Part shown: piece by piece, positions 43,609-53,540 of the stretch
Layout: each line of letters starts with the position of its first letter
Numbering within the stretch: position 1 is the stretch's first letter
From: CAZHTS01 sp964535315
GTDB taxonomy: Bacteria; Chloroflexota; Anaerolineae; Anaerolineales; Anaerolineaceae
Reading direction: 5' to 3'
Length of the DNA: 54,212 nucleotides
Assembly (NCBI GenBank): GCA_964535315.1
Contig: CAZHTS010000028.1
Span: 1-54,212 of the forward strand
Translations under genes and position numbers: made by a program
The notes under the pieces: model-generated
What the model was told of the DNA's origin: nothing
Seen by the model: only the letters and a program-made list of their open reading frames with translations
Databases searched by the model: none

Positions 43609-44711
43609 GGCCGGCAGACCTCGTGCAGCAGGGTGAGGGTCTCGAGGAAGGGACGGTTGAGGGTCACGCCGATGCCCGGGCCGGTGGGAACGGGCATCAT
43701 CCCGTCTTTGGTCTCGAGCGCTTCGTTGATCAGATCCTGGGCCCAATAGCGGCTGCTGGAACTGGTGTCGCCGGGTTTGATGAAGTTGGGCAGGGTGGCC
43801 ATGTGGATATTGTGCGCCCGGCCGATGCCGCTTTCGAGCATGCCGCCGCACCAGACCGGGGCGCCGAAGGCGGCAGCCACATCGTGCACGCGGCGGGCCT
43901 CGAGCAGGCCGCCCACCCGGCCAACCTTGATGTTGATCACCCGGCAGGCGTGCAGTTCGAGCGCCTTGCGGGCGTCGGCGGGGGAGAGGATCGATTCATC
44001 CAGGCACAGGGCGGTGCGCAGCTGCGCTTGCAACAGGGCGTGATCGGGGATGTCGTCGTAGGCCAGCGGCTGTTCGATGTAATCCAGCCCGAAGCCGTCC
44101 AGTTCGCGCAGGATGTTGAGATCGGACAGGCGGTAGGCCGAATTGGCGTCGACGGTGAGGGTGGCCTCGGGGCAGGCCTGGCGCACGGCGGCGAGCATTT
44201 TGACGTCCCAGCCGGGCTTGATCTTGAGCTTGATGCGTTTGTAGCCCTGTTCCAGGTGGCGCTGCACCGTCTCGAGGGTGGCTTCAATGCTTTTCTGGAT
44301 GCCGAGGCTGACGCCGACCGGAATGGCGCTGCGATTGCCGCCCAACAGCTGGCAGAGCGGCAGGTTCAGTTGTTTGGCCCACAGATCCCAGTAGGCCATC
44401 TCGACCACGGCTTTGGCCATGCGGTTGCCGCGGAAGGGGGCAAGGGTATCGTTGAGATGCTGGGGGGTGGGAAATTCGCGGCCGAGGACGAGCGGCAGGA
44501 AGGCGTCCTTGATCAGCGCCAGGGCGCCGGCGATGCTTTCCTCGCGGAAGGAGGGCTGAACGTCCATGACGCTCTCGGAGTAGCCTTCCACGCCCTGGCT
44601 GTGCAGGGTAAGCAGGATCATGGTGCGTTTGGTTTCGACGCCAAAAGAGGTCTCAAACGGCTTGAGCAGGGGCAGTTCTGCCAGGCGGATTTCAGCGGAT
44701 TCGATCTTCAT
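43605..44711 (-). CDS. enolase-superfamily N-succinylamino acid racemase / o-succinylbenzoate synthase
   Basis: 368 residues, muconate-lactonising subgroup. Catalytic residues are visible: KxK at Lys163 and Lys165 (RIKLKIKPGWD), metal ligands Asp188 (TVDANSAY), Glu213 (YIEQPLAYD) and Asp238 (LCLDESIL), and the opposite Lys262 (NIKVGRVGG). Sequence and length fit the NSAR/OSBS family. No other menaquinone genes are nearby, while acyltransferases and an M20 hydrolase follow, so racemisation of N-succinylamino acids is the likelier job. The start at 44711 follows GGAGG; the upstream GTG at 44729 overlaps that site. The symbol menC is not used because of this. Confidence 0.92.
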   Translation of the reverse strand: MKIESAEIRLAELPLLKPFETSFGVETKRTMILLTLHSQGVEGYSESVMDVQPSFREESIAGALALIKDAFLPLVLGREFPTPQHLNDTLAPFRGNRMAKAVVEMAYWDLWAKQLNLPLCQLLGGNRSAIPVGVSLGIQKSIEATLETVQRHLEQGYKRIKLKIKPGWDVKMLAAVRQACPEATLTVDANSAYRLSDLNILRELDGFGLDYIEQPLAYDDIPDHALLQAQLRTALCLDESILSPADARKALELHACRVINIKVGRVGGLLEARRVHDVAAAFGAPVWCGGMLESGIGRAHNIHMATLPNFIKPGDTSSSSRYWAQDLINEALETKDGMMPVPTGPGIGVTLNRPFLETLTLLHEVCRP

Positions 44712-44772
44712 GGGATTGGATACCTCCACACCGGAAAATATTTGACTGTGATATACGATATTCTAAACCTTT

Positions 44773-44944
44773 AAGCGCTTTCTGGTGTAGTCATTGAGGG
44801 CGGCGGCGCAGAAGGTATCAATGTCATGGGGTGGGTATGACTTTCATCCTGTGGGGCTTGACACGCCGTAAAAATTCGTTCATAATGATTATGCGCTTAA
44901 TCACAGAGCGCAAATTTTTCAGCCGGATGATAAAGCGTTTAATC
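44773..44944. promoter_or_regulatory. intergenic LacI-type operator candidates
   Basis: Between the divergent racemase and LacI genes lie AAGCGCTT (44773-44780, a perfect palindrome) and two direct copies, GCGCTTAATC (44893-44902) and GCGTTTAATC (44935-44944), 42 bp or about four helix turns apart. AAGCGCTT-like cores are common LacI-family operators. The two direct copies lie downstream of the LacI promoter. Confidence 0.5.
44858..44886 (+). promoter_or_regulatory. promoter of the LacI-type regulator gene
   Basis: TTGACA (44858-44863), a 17-base spacer and CATAAT (44881-44886). Predicted start near 44893 falls on the first GCGCTTAATC copy. Confidence 0.75.
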
Positions 44945-44946
44945 AT

Positions 44947-46011
44947 ATGAGAACTCGACCCCGCTTAATCGATGTGGCTCGTCTCGCCGGTGTCTCCACC
45001 GCCACTGTTTCGGCCGTGATCAACGACAACCTGGGACCGAACATCCGCGTCAGCCCTGAGACCCGCCAGAAAGTGCTGGACGCCATTGCCAGCCTGGGCT
45101 ACGTTGCCAATCCGGCGGCGCGCAACCTGGCGGGTGGACAGAACCGCCTGTTGGGCATCTTTACTTACGAGGCCATTTTCCCGATCAAGTTTCACGATTT
45201 TTACTATCCTTTCCTGCTGGGGATCGAGGAAGAGGCCGAGGCGCAGCGTTATAACCTGCTGTTGTTTACCTCGGTGGTGGATCAGGACGGCCGGCGGTCG
45301 ATCTTCCACAACGATACCAACGTGTTGTGGATGGCGGACGGGGCGGTGTTGATGGGGTTGAACGAAAACAAACTCGAACTCAGCCGCCTGCAAAAAGAGG
45401 GTTACCCCTTCGTCTTTGTCGGCCGCCGCGAGGTGCCGGATGTGGAAATCTCGTTTTCGGCCGCCGATTACATCCGCGCCACCGAAACGCTGACCACGCT
45501 CCTGTTCCAGGCCGGGCATCGCCGGCTGGTGTATTTCTGCATGACCCACGACATCGAGTCCGGGCGCGATCGCGAGACCGGTTTCTGCCGGGCGCACGAG
45601 CAAAACGGTATCCCGCTGGCCGGGCCGGGCGTCATCCGCATTCACCCCAAGGACATCACCCCGGAAGTGGTCGAACCTTTGCTGCGCGACGGCATCACCG
45701 GCGCCATCACGGAGAACGACGATTTGCTGCATTATTTGATGGTGGCGTTGGAGTCGTTGGGCCTGTCGGTGCCGGAGCATTTTTCGTTGGCTTTACTCGG
45801 CGATCCACACAATCCCTGGCCCGAAGTGGCCAGGATGACCCGCTTTTCAATCCCGCGGCGTGAGATGGGCATTCACGCGGTGCGTTTCCTGATCCAACGG
45901 CTCGAGCATCCCGAGGAAGTGGCCGTGCAGAACGTTTATCTACCCTGCACGATTCTGCACGGCCAGAGCATCGCCGCGCCCAACCTGCCCACTATATTTC
46001 ATAGGAGGTAA
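44947..46011 (+). CDS. LacI-family transcriptional regulator
   Basis: 354 residues. Helix-turn-helix LIDVARLAGVSTATVSAVIN and hinge AARNLAGGQNRLLGIF are followed by a periplasmic-binding-like effector domain (FPIKFHDFYYPFLLGIEEEA, GHRRLVYFCMTHDIESGRD). It lies just upstream of a sugar ABC operon and divergent from the racemase operon; it probably represses the former, and perhaps the latter, in the absence of its ligand. No start signal of note; the ATG is 60 bases after the promoter. Confidence 0.93.
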   Translation: MRTRPRLIDVARLAGVSTATVSAVINDNLGPNIRVSPETRQKVLDAIASLGYVANPAARNLAGGQNRLLGIFTYEAIFPIKFHDFYYPFLLGIEEEAEAQRYNLLLFTSVVDQDGRRSIFHNDTNVLWMADGAVLMGLNENKLELSRLQKEGYPFVFVGRREVPDVEISFSAADYIRATETLTTLLFQAGHRRLVYFCMTHDIESGRDRETGFCRAHEQNGIPLAGPGVIRIHPKDITPEVVEPLLRDGITGAITENDDLLHYLMVALESLGLSVPEHFSLALLGDPHNPWPEVARMTRFSIPRREMGIHAVRFLIQRLEHPEEVAVQNVYLPCTILHGQSIAAPNLPTIFHRR

Positions 46012-46099
46012 ATCTAACCGGTACCGATTGCTGATTTTGCTCTGTTTCCCCTGCCTCAATCGTTTTACCCATCCTATCGTTCGTAAAAAGGAAGTAGAA

Positions 46100-47467
46100 A
46101 TGTCGTCTAGAATTGCTTTCAAAGTTGTCAGCCTTTTGCTGGCGTTCGTCTTTGTGTTGAGCGCCTGCGCGCCGCAGACGGTGGAAGTGGTCAAAACCGT
46201 CGTCGTTGAAAAAGAAGGTCAGCAGGTGGTGGTGACGGCCACCCCCGAACCGACCGCCGACCCGGCCAGCCAGCCGGTTACGCTGCGCTTCACCATCTGG
46301 TCCAGCAACGAGAAACACCTGGCGATGCTCAAAGAGATTGGCGACGCCTATACCGCCAAACACCCCAACGTCACCGTCCAGTTCGACTCGATCCCCTTTG
46401 ACGATTACACCTCTAAAGTGACCGTGCAGCTGGCCGGCGGCAACCCGCCGGATGCGGGCTGGTTGATGGAAACCGCCGCCGCCTCGTGGGAAGAAGCCGG
46501 CGTGCTCTCCGATCTGGCGGCCACGATCAAAAATTACCCCGACTACGATTTCGCCGATTTCTCCAAGTCTGCCCTGGGGCTGTGGGAGAAAGAAGACAAA
46601 CTGTACGGTGTTCCCTTCTCCACCTCGCCGGTTTTCCTGACCTACAACATCGACCTGTTCACTGCGGCCGGCGTCGACACCCCCGATCAGTGGATTCAAA
46701 AGGGTGAGTGGACCTGGGAAACCTTCGCCCGCATCTCCAAGGAAATCAAGGACAAGGGCCCGGCCGGTTCGTACGGTTTCGTCGGTTTCGACGGCAAGAT
46801 GTTTGACACCCAGCCGTGGTCGACGATGGTGCCGGTGATGTGGGCCTACGGCGGCGACGCCTGGTCGGCCGATTATAAGACCTGCCAGCTCAACGGCGCC
46901 GAATCGGTCAAGGCCGTGCAGCTGCTGCACGACATGACCTTCAAAGATGGCTCGGTGGTCCCGCCCGGCGAGAATATCGCCTTTGCCTCCGGGACGGTCG
47001 GTATGACGCTGCACCAGCTCAGCCGCCTGACCCAGCTCAAGGAAGCGCCCTTCAAGTGGGGCATCGCCCCGCTGCCGGCCGGCCCGGCCGGTTCCAAGGC
47101 GGTCATCGGCCAGGCTGCCATCGTGGTCTTTGACAAGAGCCCCAACAAAGAGGTGGCGAAGGACTTTGTGGCCTTCATGACCAACAAAGACGGCGTAACC
47201 AAGATGGCGGCCTTCTTCCCGCCGGCGCGCGCTTCAGTGCTCGCCACCGACGTTCTGGCGCAGAATAACCCCAACATCGACGCCGCCCAGGTCAAATCCG
47301 CCGTGGCGGATGGCATCCTCAACGGCCGGGTGCTGCCCACCCATCCCGAATTTGCCAAGATCGACCTGGCGATGCGCGCCGAGTTCGACAAGATGTGGGT
47401 CGCCGACGCCAACGTTCAGGATGCACTCAACAAGGCTTGCGAAGCGGCTGCCCCGTTCTTTAAGTAA
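46100..47467 (+). CDS. carbohydrate ABC substrate-binding lipoprotein, family 1
   Basis: 455 residues. Lipoprotein signal with VVSLLLAFVFVLSAC, followed by a short linker and an SBP_bac_1 fold (VTLRFTIWSSNEKHLAMLKE, GNPPDAGWLMETAAASWEEA, LYGVPFSTSPVFLTYNIDLF, GTVGMTLHQLSRLTQLKEAP). It is the MalE/UgpB type that binds oligosaccharides or sugar derivatives. AAGGAAG lies before the ATG. A strong hairpin after the stop probably lowers expression of the permeases relative to this gene, a common arrangement. Confidence 0.93.
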   Translation: MSSRIAFKVVSLLLAFVFVLSACAPQTVEVVKTVVVEKEGQQVVVTATPEPTADPASQPVTLRFTIWSSNEKHLAMLKEIGDAYTAKHPNVTVQFDSIPFDDYTSKVTVQLAGGNPPDAGWLMETAAASWEEAGVLSDLAATIKNYPDYDFADFSKSALGLWEKEDKLYGVPFSTSPVFLTYNIDLFTAAGVDTPDQWIQKGEWTWETFARISKEIKDKGPAGSYGFVGFDGKMFDTQPWSTMVPVMWAYGGDAWSADYKTCQLNGAESVKAVQLLHDMTFKDGSVVPPGENIAFASGTVGMTLHQLSRLTQLKEAPFKWGIAPLPAGPAGSKAVIGQAAIVVFDKSPNKEVAKDFVAFMTNKDGVTKMAAFFPPARASVLATDVLAQNNPNIDAAQVKSAVADGILNGRVLPTHPEFAKIDLAMRAEFDKMWVADANVQDALNKACEAAAPFFK

Positions 47468-47500
47468 ACGCTCCTCGTACGACAGCAGGCGTAGGGTTGA

Positions 47501-47540
47501 GGGCGTCCGCCCATCTGGGTGGGCGGACGCCCGTTGTTTT
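47501..47540 (+). terminator. intercistronic hairpin after the binding-protein gene
   Basis: GGGCGTCCGCCCA (47501-47513) pairs with TGGGCGGACGCCC (47520-47532), followed by GTTGTTTTC. It is probably a partial terminator or mRNA stabiliser between the binding protein and permeases. Confidence 0.75.
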
Positions 47541-47590
47541 CTCCGGCCCGGCGTGGCCGGGAAAAAAGAAATTGATGAGGTATCACAGGC

Positions 47591-48529
47591 ATGTCTTCGA
47601 TCTCCGCACGTACCAACCCACGGCAGACCGGCCGGCCGGCAATGAGTAAACTGGCGCGCCAGGACCTCTTCTACGGTTATGCTTTTATTGCTCCTCAGGT
47701 GCTCGGTTTCCTGACCTTTGTGTTGGGCCCGGTGGTTGCCATTTTTGTGTTCAGCACGCAGCGCCGTCATTTGCTCAGTGGTGAGACGACTTTTGTCGGC
47801 CTGGATAATTACGTGCAGATGTTTGGCTCCGACCCCTTGTTCCGCAAAGTGCTGCTGAATTCATTGATTTTTATGGCCGGGTTGGTGCCGCTCAACCTGA
47901 TCCTGGCGCTGGCGCTGGCGATTCTGCTGGCGCGCCAGATACGCGGGGTCACCTTCTTTCGCACCGTCTTTTTCTCGCCGGTGGTCACCTCGACGGTGGC
48001 CTGGGCCATCGTATGGAGCTTTATGTTGCAGGGCCAGCAGGGCACGCTGAACCAGTTTCTCAATCTGCTGGGCATCCAGGGGCCCGTCTGGCTGCGCGAG
48101 CCGGGTTGGGCGATGGCGGCGGTGATCGTCACCCGCGTGTTGAAGAACGTCGGGTTGAACATGGTCATTTTCCTGGCGGCTTTACAGGATTTGCCGCGCG
48201 AGCAGATCGAGGCGGCGCAGGTGGACGGCGCCAACCTGTGGCAGGCCGTGCGCCATATCGTCCTGCCGTTCCTGGCGCCGACCATTATGCTGGTCACCGT
48301 CATCACCGTGATCGGTTCGCTCAACGTCTTCGACCACATCATGCTGCTGACCAACGGCGGCCCGTCGAACACCACCATGGTGCTGGTGTACTTTATCTAC
48401 TACCACGCCTTCAAGACCTATGAGACCGGTTACGCCAGCGCGGCGGCGGTGGTGCTCTTCCTGCTCTCGTTAGGACTGACCATCCTGCAATGGTCCGTCC
48501 GCCGGAGGTTTGCCTACAATGAACAATAA
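47591..48529 (+). CDS. sugar ABC permease, MalF/UgpA type
   Basis: 312 residues, six helices. The N-terminal YGYAFIAPQVLGFLTFVLGP, NSLIFMAGLVPLNLILALAL, and the EAA loop EAAQVDGANLWQAVRHIVLP are standard for CUT1-type permeases. There is an internal ATG at 47642 which could also serve as start. The stop overlaps the next gene, so both permeases are made together. Confidence 0.93.
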   Translation: MSSISARTNPRQTGRPAMSKLARQDLFYGYAFIAPQVLGFLTFVLGPVVAIFVFSTQRRHLLSGETTFVGLDNYVQMFGSDPLFRKVLLNSLIFMAGLVPLNLILALALAILLARQIRGVTFFRTVFFSPVVTSTVAWAIVWSFMLQGQQGTLNQFLNLLGIQGPVWLREPGWAMAAVIVTRVLKNVGLNMVIFLAALQDLPREQIEAAQVDGANLWQAVRHIVLPFLAPTIMLVTVITVIGSLNVFDHIMLLTNGGPSNTTMVLVYFIYYHAFKTYETGYASAAAVVLFLLSLGLTILQWSVRRRFAYNEQ

Positions 48530-49376
48530 TCCCACAATGAAAGGGCGCAAATGGCTGCGCCAGGGACTGCTGTATCTCGTGCTGCTGGTGTTGAGCATCC
48601 CGTTCGTCTTTCCCTTCTGGTGGATGTTTACCAGCGCCTTTAAAAAGGCCTACGAGATTTTCATCTTCCCGCCGACGTTTTTGCCCAAGACCTGGAATTT
48701 TTCCAACTTTAGCGACGCCTTCACTTACCAGCCGTTTGCGCTGCATTACTGGAACAGCCTGTACATCGCCCTGCTGGTGACCGCCGGCACGCTGTTGTTG
48801 TCTTCGCTGGCCGGCTACGCCTTTGCGCGCATCCCCTTCTGGGGGCGTTCGCTCATCTTCGTGGTGCTGTTGAGCGCCCTGATGATGCCGGCCGAGGTGA
48901 CGGTGGTGCCCAACTTTGTGCTGATGAAGGCGCTCAACCTGACCAACACCCACGTGCCGCTGATCCTCCTGCCCATCCTGGGCGCCAACGGAGTGGTGGC
49001 GACCTTTATGATGCGCCAGTTCTTCCTCAGCCTGCCGGCGGACATCGAGGACGCGGCGCGCATCGATGGGCTGGATCGGTTCGGCATCTACTGGCGCATT
49101 GCCCTGCCGATGGCCAAACCGGCGCTGGCGGCGGTGGCCATTCTGACCTTTTTGTACAGCTGGAATTCGTTTCTTGAGCCTTTGATTTACCTCGACGACA
49201 TCAATCTCTTTACCCTGCCGCTCTCGTTGCGCAATTTTACCGACGATTACGGCCAGCCGTTGTGGAACGTGCAGCTGGCAGCCACCACGCTTTCGGTGGT
49301 GCCGGTGTTGATTTTCTACATCCTGGCGCAGAAACAGGTGGTGGAGAGTTTTACTTTTTCCGGCACGAAGGGGTAA
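48519..49376 (+). CDS. sugar ABC permease, MalG/UgpE type
   Basis: 285 residues, six helices. Signatures include FPFWWMFTSAFKKAYEIFIF, ALLVTAGTLLLSSLAGYAFA, and the EAA loop EDAARIDGLDRFGIYWRIAL. GGAGG lies 10 bases upstream, inside the previous gene. As in most CUT1 systems no ATPase is in the operon; a shared MsmK/UgpC-type ATPase elsewhere is usual. Confidence 0.93.
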   Translation: MNNNPTMKGRKWLRQGLLYLVLLVLSIPFVFPFWWMFTSAFKKAYEIFIFPPTFLPKTWNFSNFSDAFTYQPFALHYWNSLYIALLVTAGTLLLSSLAGYAFARIPFWGRSLIFVVLLSALMMPAEVTVVPNFVLMKALNLTNTHVPLILLPILGANGVVATFMMRQFFLSLPADIEDAARIDGLDRFGIYWRIALPMAKPALAAVAILTFLYSWNSFLEPLIYLDDINLFTLPLSLRNFTDDYGQPLWNVQLAATTLSVVPVLIFYILAQKQVVESFTFSGTKG

Positions 49377-49382
49377 AGCACT

Positions 49383-51005
<1,623 letters not shown>

Positions 51006-51029
51006 GCCGGGCGGCGGTGAGGCAGATAC

Positions 51030-51061
51030 GCCGGGGCGAGAGTCTGCGCCCCGGCATTTTC
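51030..51061 (+). terminator. intercistronic terminator-like hairpin
   Basis: GCCGGGGCG (51030-51038) pairs with CGCCCCGGC (51047-51055), followed by ATTTTC. It separates the first oxidoreductase from the SIS gene and may set expression levels. Confidence 0.65.
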
Positions 51062-51119
51062 TACGCAAACCAACCACAATCCGGATCGGACGACCCGGAT
51101 GACAGCATAGAGGTGAGTG

Positions 51120-52166
51120 ATGGATTTGGATCGTTGTTTGCAACCCGACAGCGGGTATTTGCACGACATTCTCGAACAGCCGGCGGCGCTGGAGCGCACG
51201 CTGTGCGCCTTGCAGGCGCCGGCCGTGGTGGATCGTTTTCAGTCTGAACTGGGTGGGCGTTCTTTCCCGCGCATCGTCTTGACCGGGATGGGCTCTTCCT
51301 GTCACGCCCTGCACCCGCTGCACCAGCGGCTGGTGGCGCAGGGCATGGCCGCCTGGGTGGTGGAGACCTCCGAGTTGTTGTATACCCAGGCGGAACTGAT
51401 CGCGCCTGGCAGCCTGGTGGTGGCGGTGTCGCAGTCCGGGCGCAGCGCCGAAACGGTGCGGCTGCTGGATACGCTGGCCGGGCGAGAGGTAGCGGTGGTC
51501 GGCGTGACCAACACCGCCGGCAGCCCGCTGGCGCGCGGCGCACACCTCAGCCTGTGCACCTGCGCCGGAGAGGAGTTTTCGGTCTCGTGTAAGACGTACG
51601 TGGCCGGGCTGTTGGCGTTGAACTGGCTGGGGGATGTGTTGTGCGGGCAGCCGCCGGCGGAGCGTTACGATGGGGCGGCGGAGGCGCTGGCCGGCTATTT
51701 GCGCAACTGGCGCCGGCACGTGACCTTTTTGCTGGACGAACTGGCCGGCGTGGAAGACGTTTTTTACACCGGGCGCGGCGGTTCGCTGGCGGCGGTGTAT
51801 ACCGGCGGGTTGATCACCAAGGAATCGACCCACGTGCACGCCGAGGGGATGAGCAGCGCCGCCTTCCGCCACGGCCCGTTGGAGATGGTGGGCGGGCGCA
51901 GTTATGTGCTGGTGTTCGCCGGTCAGCCGGCGGTGGCGGCTTTGAACGTGCAACTGGCGGCCGATATTGCCCGCATGGGCGGGCGCAGCGGGGTGGTGTC
52001 TTTTGGCGGCGGCGAGGGTGTCTTTGATCTGCCGCCGGTAGCGACCGACCTGGCGCCCCTGCTGGAGATTTTGCCGGTGGAGATGTTCACCCTGGCGTTG
52101 GCCGCGCTGCGCCAGCGCACGCCGGGGGTGTTTGAACTCGGCGCCAAAGTGACGACGACGGAGTAG
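51120..52166 (+). CDS. SIS-domain protein, GlmS isomerase-like without glutaminase
   Basis: 348 residues with two SIS domains. The first shows the sugar-phosphate loop SQSGRSAETVRLLD and VTNTAGSPLARGAH; the second shows YTGRGGSLAAVYTGGLITKE, HVHAEGMSSAAFRHGPLEMV, matching the C-terminal half of glucosamine-6-phosphate synthase. There is no N-terminal glutaminase domain, so a deaminase/isomerase, deglycase (FrlB/AgaS-like) or sugar isomerase is more likely. Start: ATG at 51120 after AGAGGTGAG. It lies between two FAD oxidoreductases. Confidence 0.87.
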   Translation: MDLDRCLQPDSGYLHDILEQPAALERTLCALQAPAVVDRFQSELGGRSFPRIVLTGMGSSCHALHPLHQRLVAQGMAAWVVETSELLYTQAELIAPGSLVVAVSQSGRSAETVRLLDTLAGREVAVVGVTNTAGSPLARGAHLSLCTCAGEEFSVSCKTYVAGLLALNWLGDVLCGQPPAERYDGAAEALAGYLRNWRRHVTFLLDELAGVEDVFYTGRGGSLAAVYTGGLITKESTHVHAEGMSSAAFRHGPLEMVGGRSYVLVFAGQPAVAALNVQLAADIARMGGRSGVVSFGGGEGVFDLPPVATDLAPLLEILPVEMFTLALAALRQRTPGVFELGAKVTTTE

Positions 52167-52172
52167 CCCGGC

Positions 52173-53528
52173 ATGGACCATCTGGAATGGGATGTAATTG
52201 TGGCCGGCGGGGGGATGTCCGGCTTTGTGGCGGCGACGGCTGCCGCCCGAAACGGCGCCCGCACGCTGCTGGTGGAACGCGACGCCTGCCTGGGCGGGAC
52301 GATGACGACCGGGCTGGTGGGCCCGATGATGACCTTTCATTCTGCCCGCGGCCAGGTGATCGGCGGCCTGGCGCAGGAGGTGGTCGACCGCCTGGTGGCG
52401 CTGCACGCCTCGCCCGGCCACATTTTTGACGCCAGCGGGTACGTGCACAGCATCACACCCTTCGATGGTGAAGCGCTCAAGCTGGTGGCGCAGCGCATGC
52501 TGCTGGAAAGCGGGGCGCAGTTGCTGCTGCACAGTCCGATTGTAGACGTGATCTGCCGCGACGGCGGGGTGCAGGGGGTGGTCGTCCAGCACAAGGGCGG
52601 GCGCCAGGCGCTGCGGGCCGGAGTGGTGATCGACGCCAGCGGGGACGGCGACGTTGCCGCCTGGGCCGGCGCCGAGGTAGAAACCGGGCGCAGCGCCGAC
52701 GGGCTGACGCAGCCGATGTCGCTGATGTTTAAGATGATCGATGTGGATGTGGCGCAGCTGCGCGCCTATTTGCAGGCGCACCCCGAGGTGGCGCGCCTGA
52801 GCCCGCAGGGGGCGGCGGTGTATGCCCAACAGAAATTGACGGCGGTGTGCGCCTTTGGCGATGTGCTGCAAGAAAGCATTGCCGCCGGCGAACTGCCCTT
52901 GCGCCGCGAGCACGTGCTGGTCTTTTCCACGGCGTACGAGGACGAGGTGACGGTCAACATGAGCCGGGTGGCGCGCCTGAGCCCGCTGGACGGCTGGAGC
53001 CTGACCCAGGCCGAGATCCAGGGCCGCGAGCAGATTTTTGCCATCGCCCGTTTCTTACAGCGCCGCATCCCCGGCTTTGCCGCGGCGCGGCTGGCGGCCT
53101 CGGGCGGGCGCATCGGCATCCGCGAGTCGCGGCGAGTGGTGGGGGAATACGTGCTGGACGCCACCGACATTCTCGCCGGGCGGCGCTTTGCGGATGCGAT
53201 TGCGCGCAGCGCCTACCCGATCGACGTGCACGCCCCGGACCCCGGCGAGAACCATCTCGATCGTTTCCTGATGGGTGGGGAGTATTACGAGATTCCCTAT
53301 CGCTGCCTGCTGCCGGGCGGCCTGGATGGGCTGCTGGTCAGCGGGCGGTGTATCTCGACCACGCACGAGGCGCACGGGGCGACGCGTGTTTCGCCCAGTT
53401 GTATGGCCTTTGGCCAGGCGGCCGGTACGGCGGCGGCGCTGGCGGTTCGTGCTCAGGTGCAGCCGCGCGACCTGGACGCGGCGGCGCTGCGCCGGGTGTT
53501 GATCGATCAGGGGGCTTTGCTGGCATAA
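52173..53528 (+). CDS. FAD-dependent oxidoreductase (FAD_oxidored family), second copy
   Basis: 451 residues. FAD-binding site WDVIVAGGGMSGFVAATAAA and LVERDACLGGTMTTGLVGPM, then VIDASGDGDVAAWAGAEVET and the C-terminal LLVSGRCISTTHEAHGATRV with CMAFGQAAGTAAALAVRA. This is the same broad family as the 49383 gene but clearly divergent and shorter. It begins six bases after the SIS gene. A redox step on a sugar, aminosugar or derived hydroxyacid is likely; substrate unknown. Confidence 0.86.
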   Translation: MDHLEWDVIVAGGGMSGFVAATAAARNGARTLLVERDACLGGTMTTGLVGPMMTFHSARGQVIGGLAQEVVDRLVALHASPGHIFDASGYVHSITPFDGEALKLVAQRMLLESGAQLLLHSPIVDVICRDGGVQGVVVQHKGGRQALRAGVVIDASGDGDVAAWAGAEVETGRSADGLTQPMSLMFKMIDVDVAQLRAYLQAHPEVARLSPQGAAVYAQQKLTAVCAFGDVLQESIAAGELPLRREHVLVFSTAYEDEVTVNMSRVARLSPLDGWSLTQAEIQGREQIFAIARFLQRRIPGFAAARLAASGGRIGIRESRRVVGEYVLDATDILAGRRFADAIARSAYPIDVHAPDPGENHLDRFLMGGEYYEIPYRCLLPGGLDGLLVSGRCISTTHEAHGATRVSPSCMAFGQAAGTAAALAVRAQVQPRDLDAAALRRVLIDQGALLA

Positions 53529-53540
53529 GAGGAGGGCAGA

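Noticed and set aside
43497..44774. A 425-codon plus-strand frame over the racemase gene
   Set aside because: Antisense to the NSAR gene with its catalytic residues; no ribosome site or recognisable domain.
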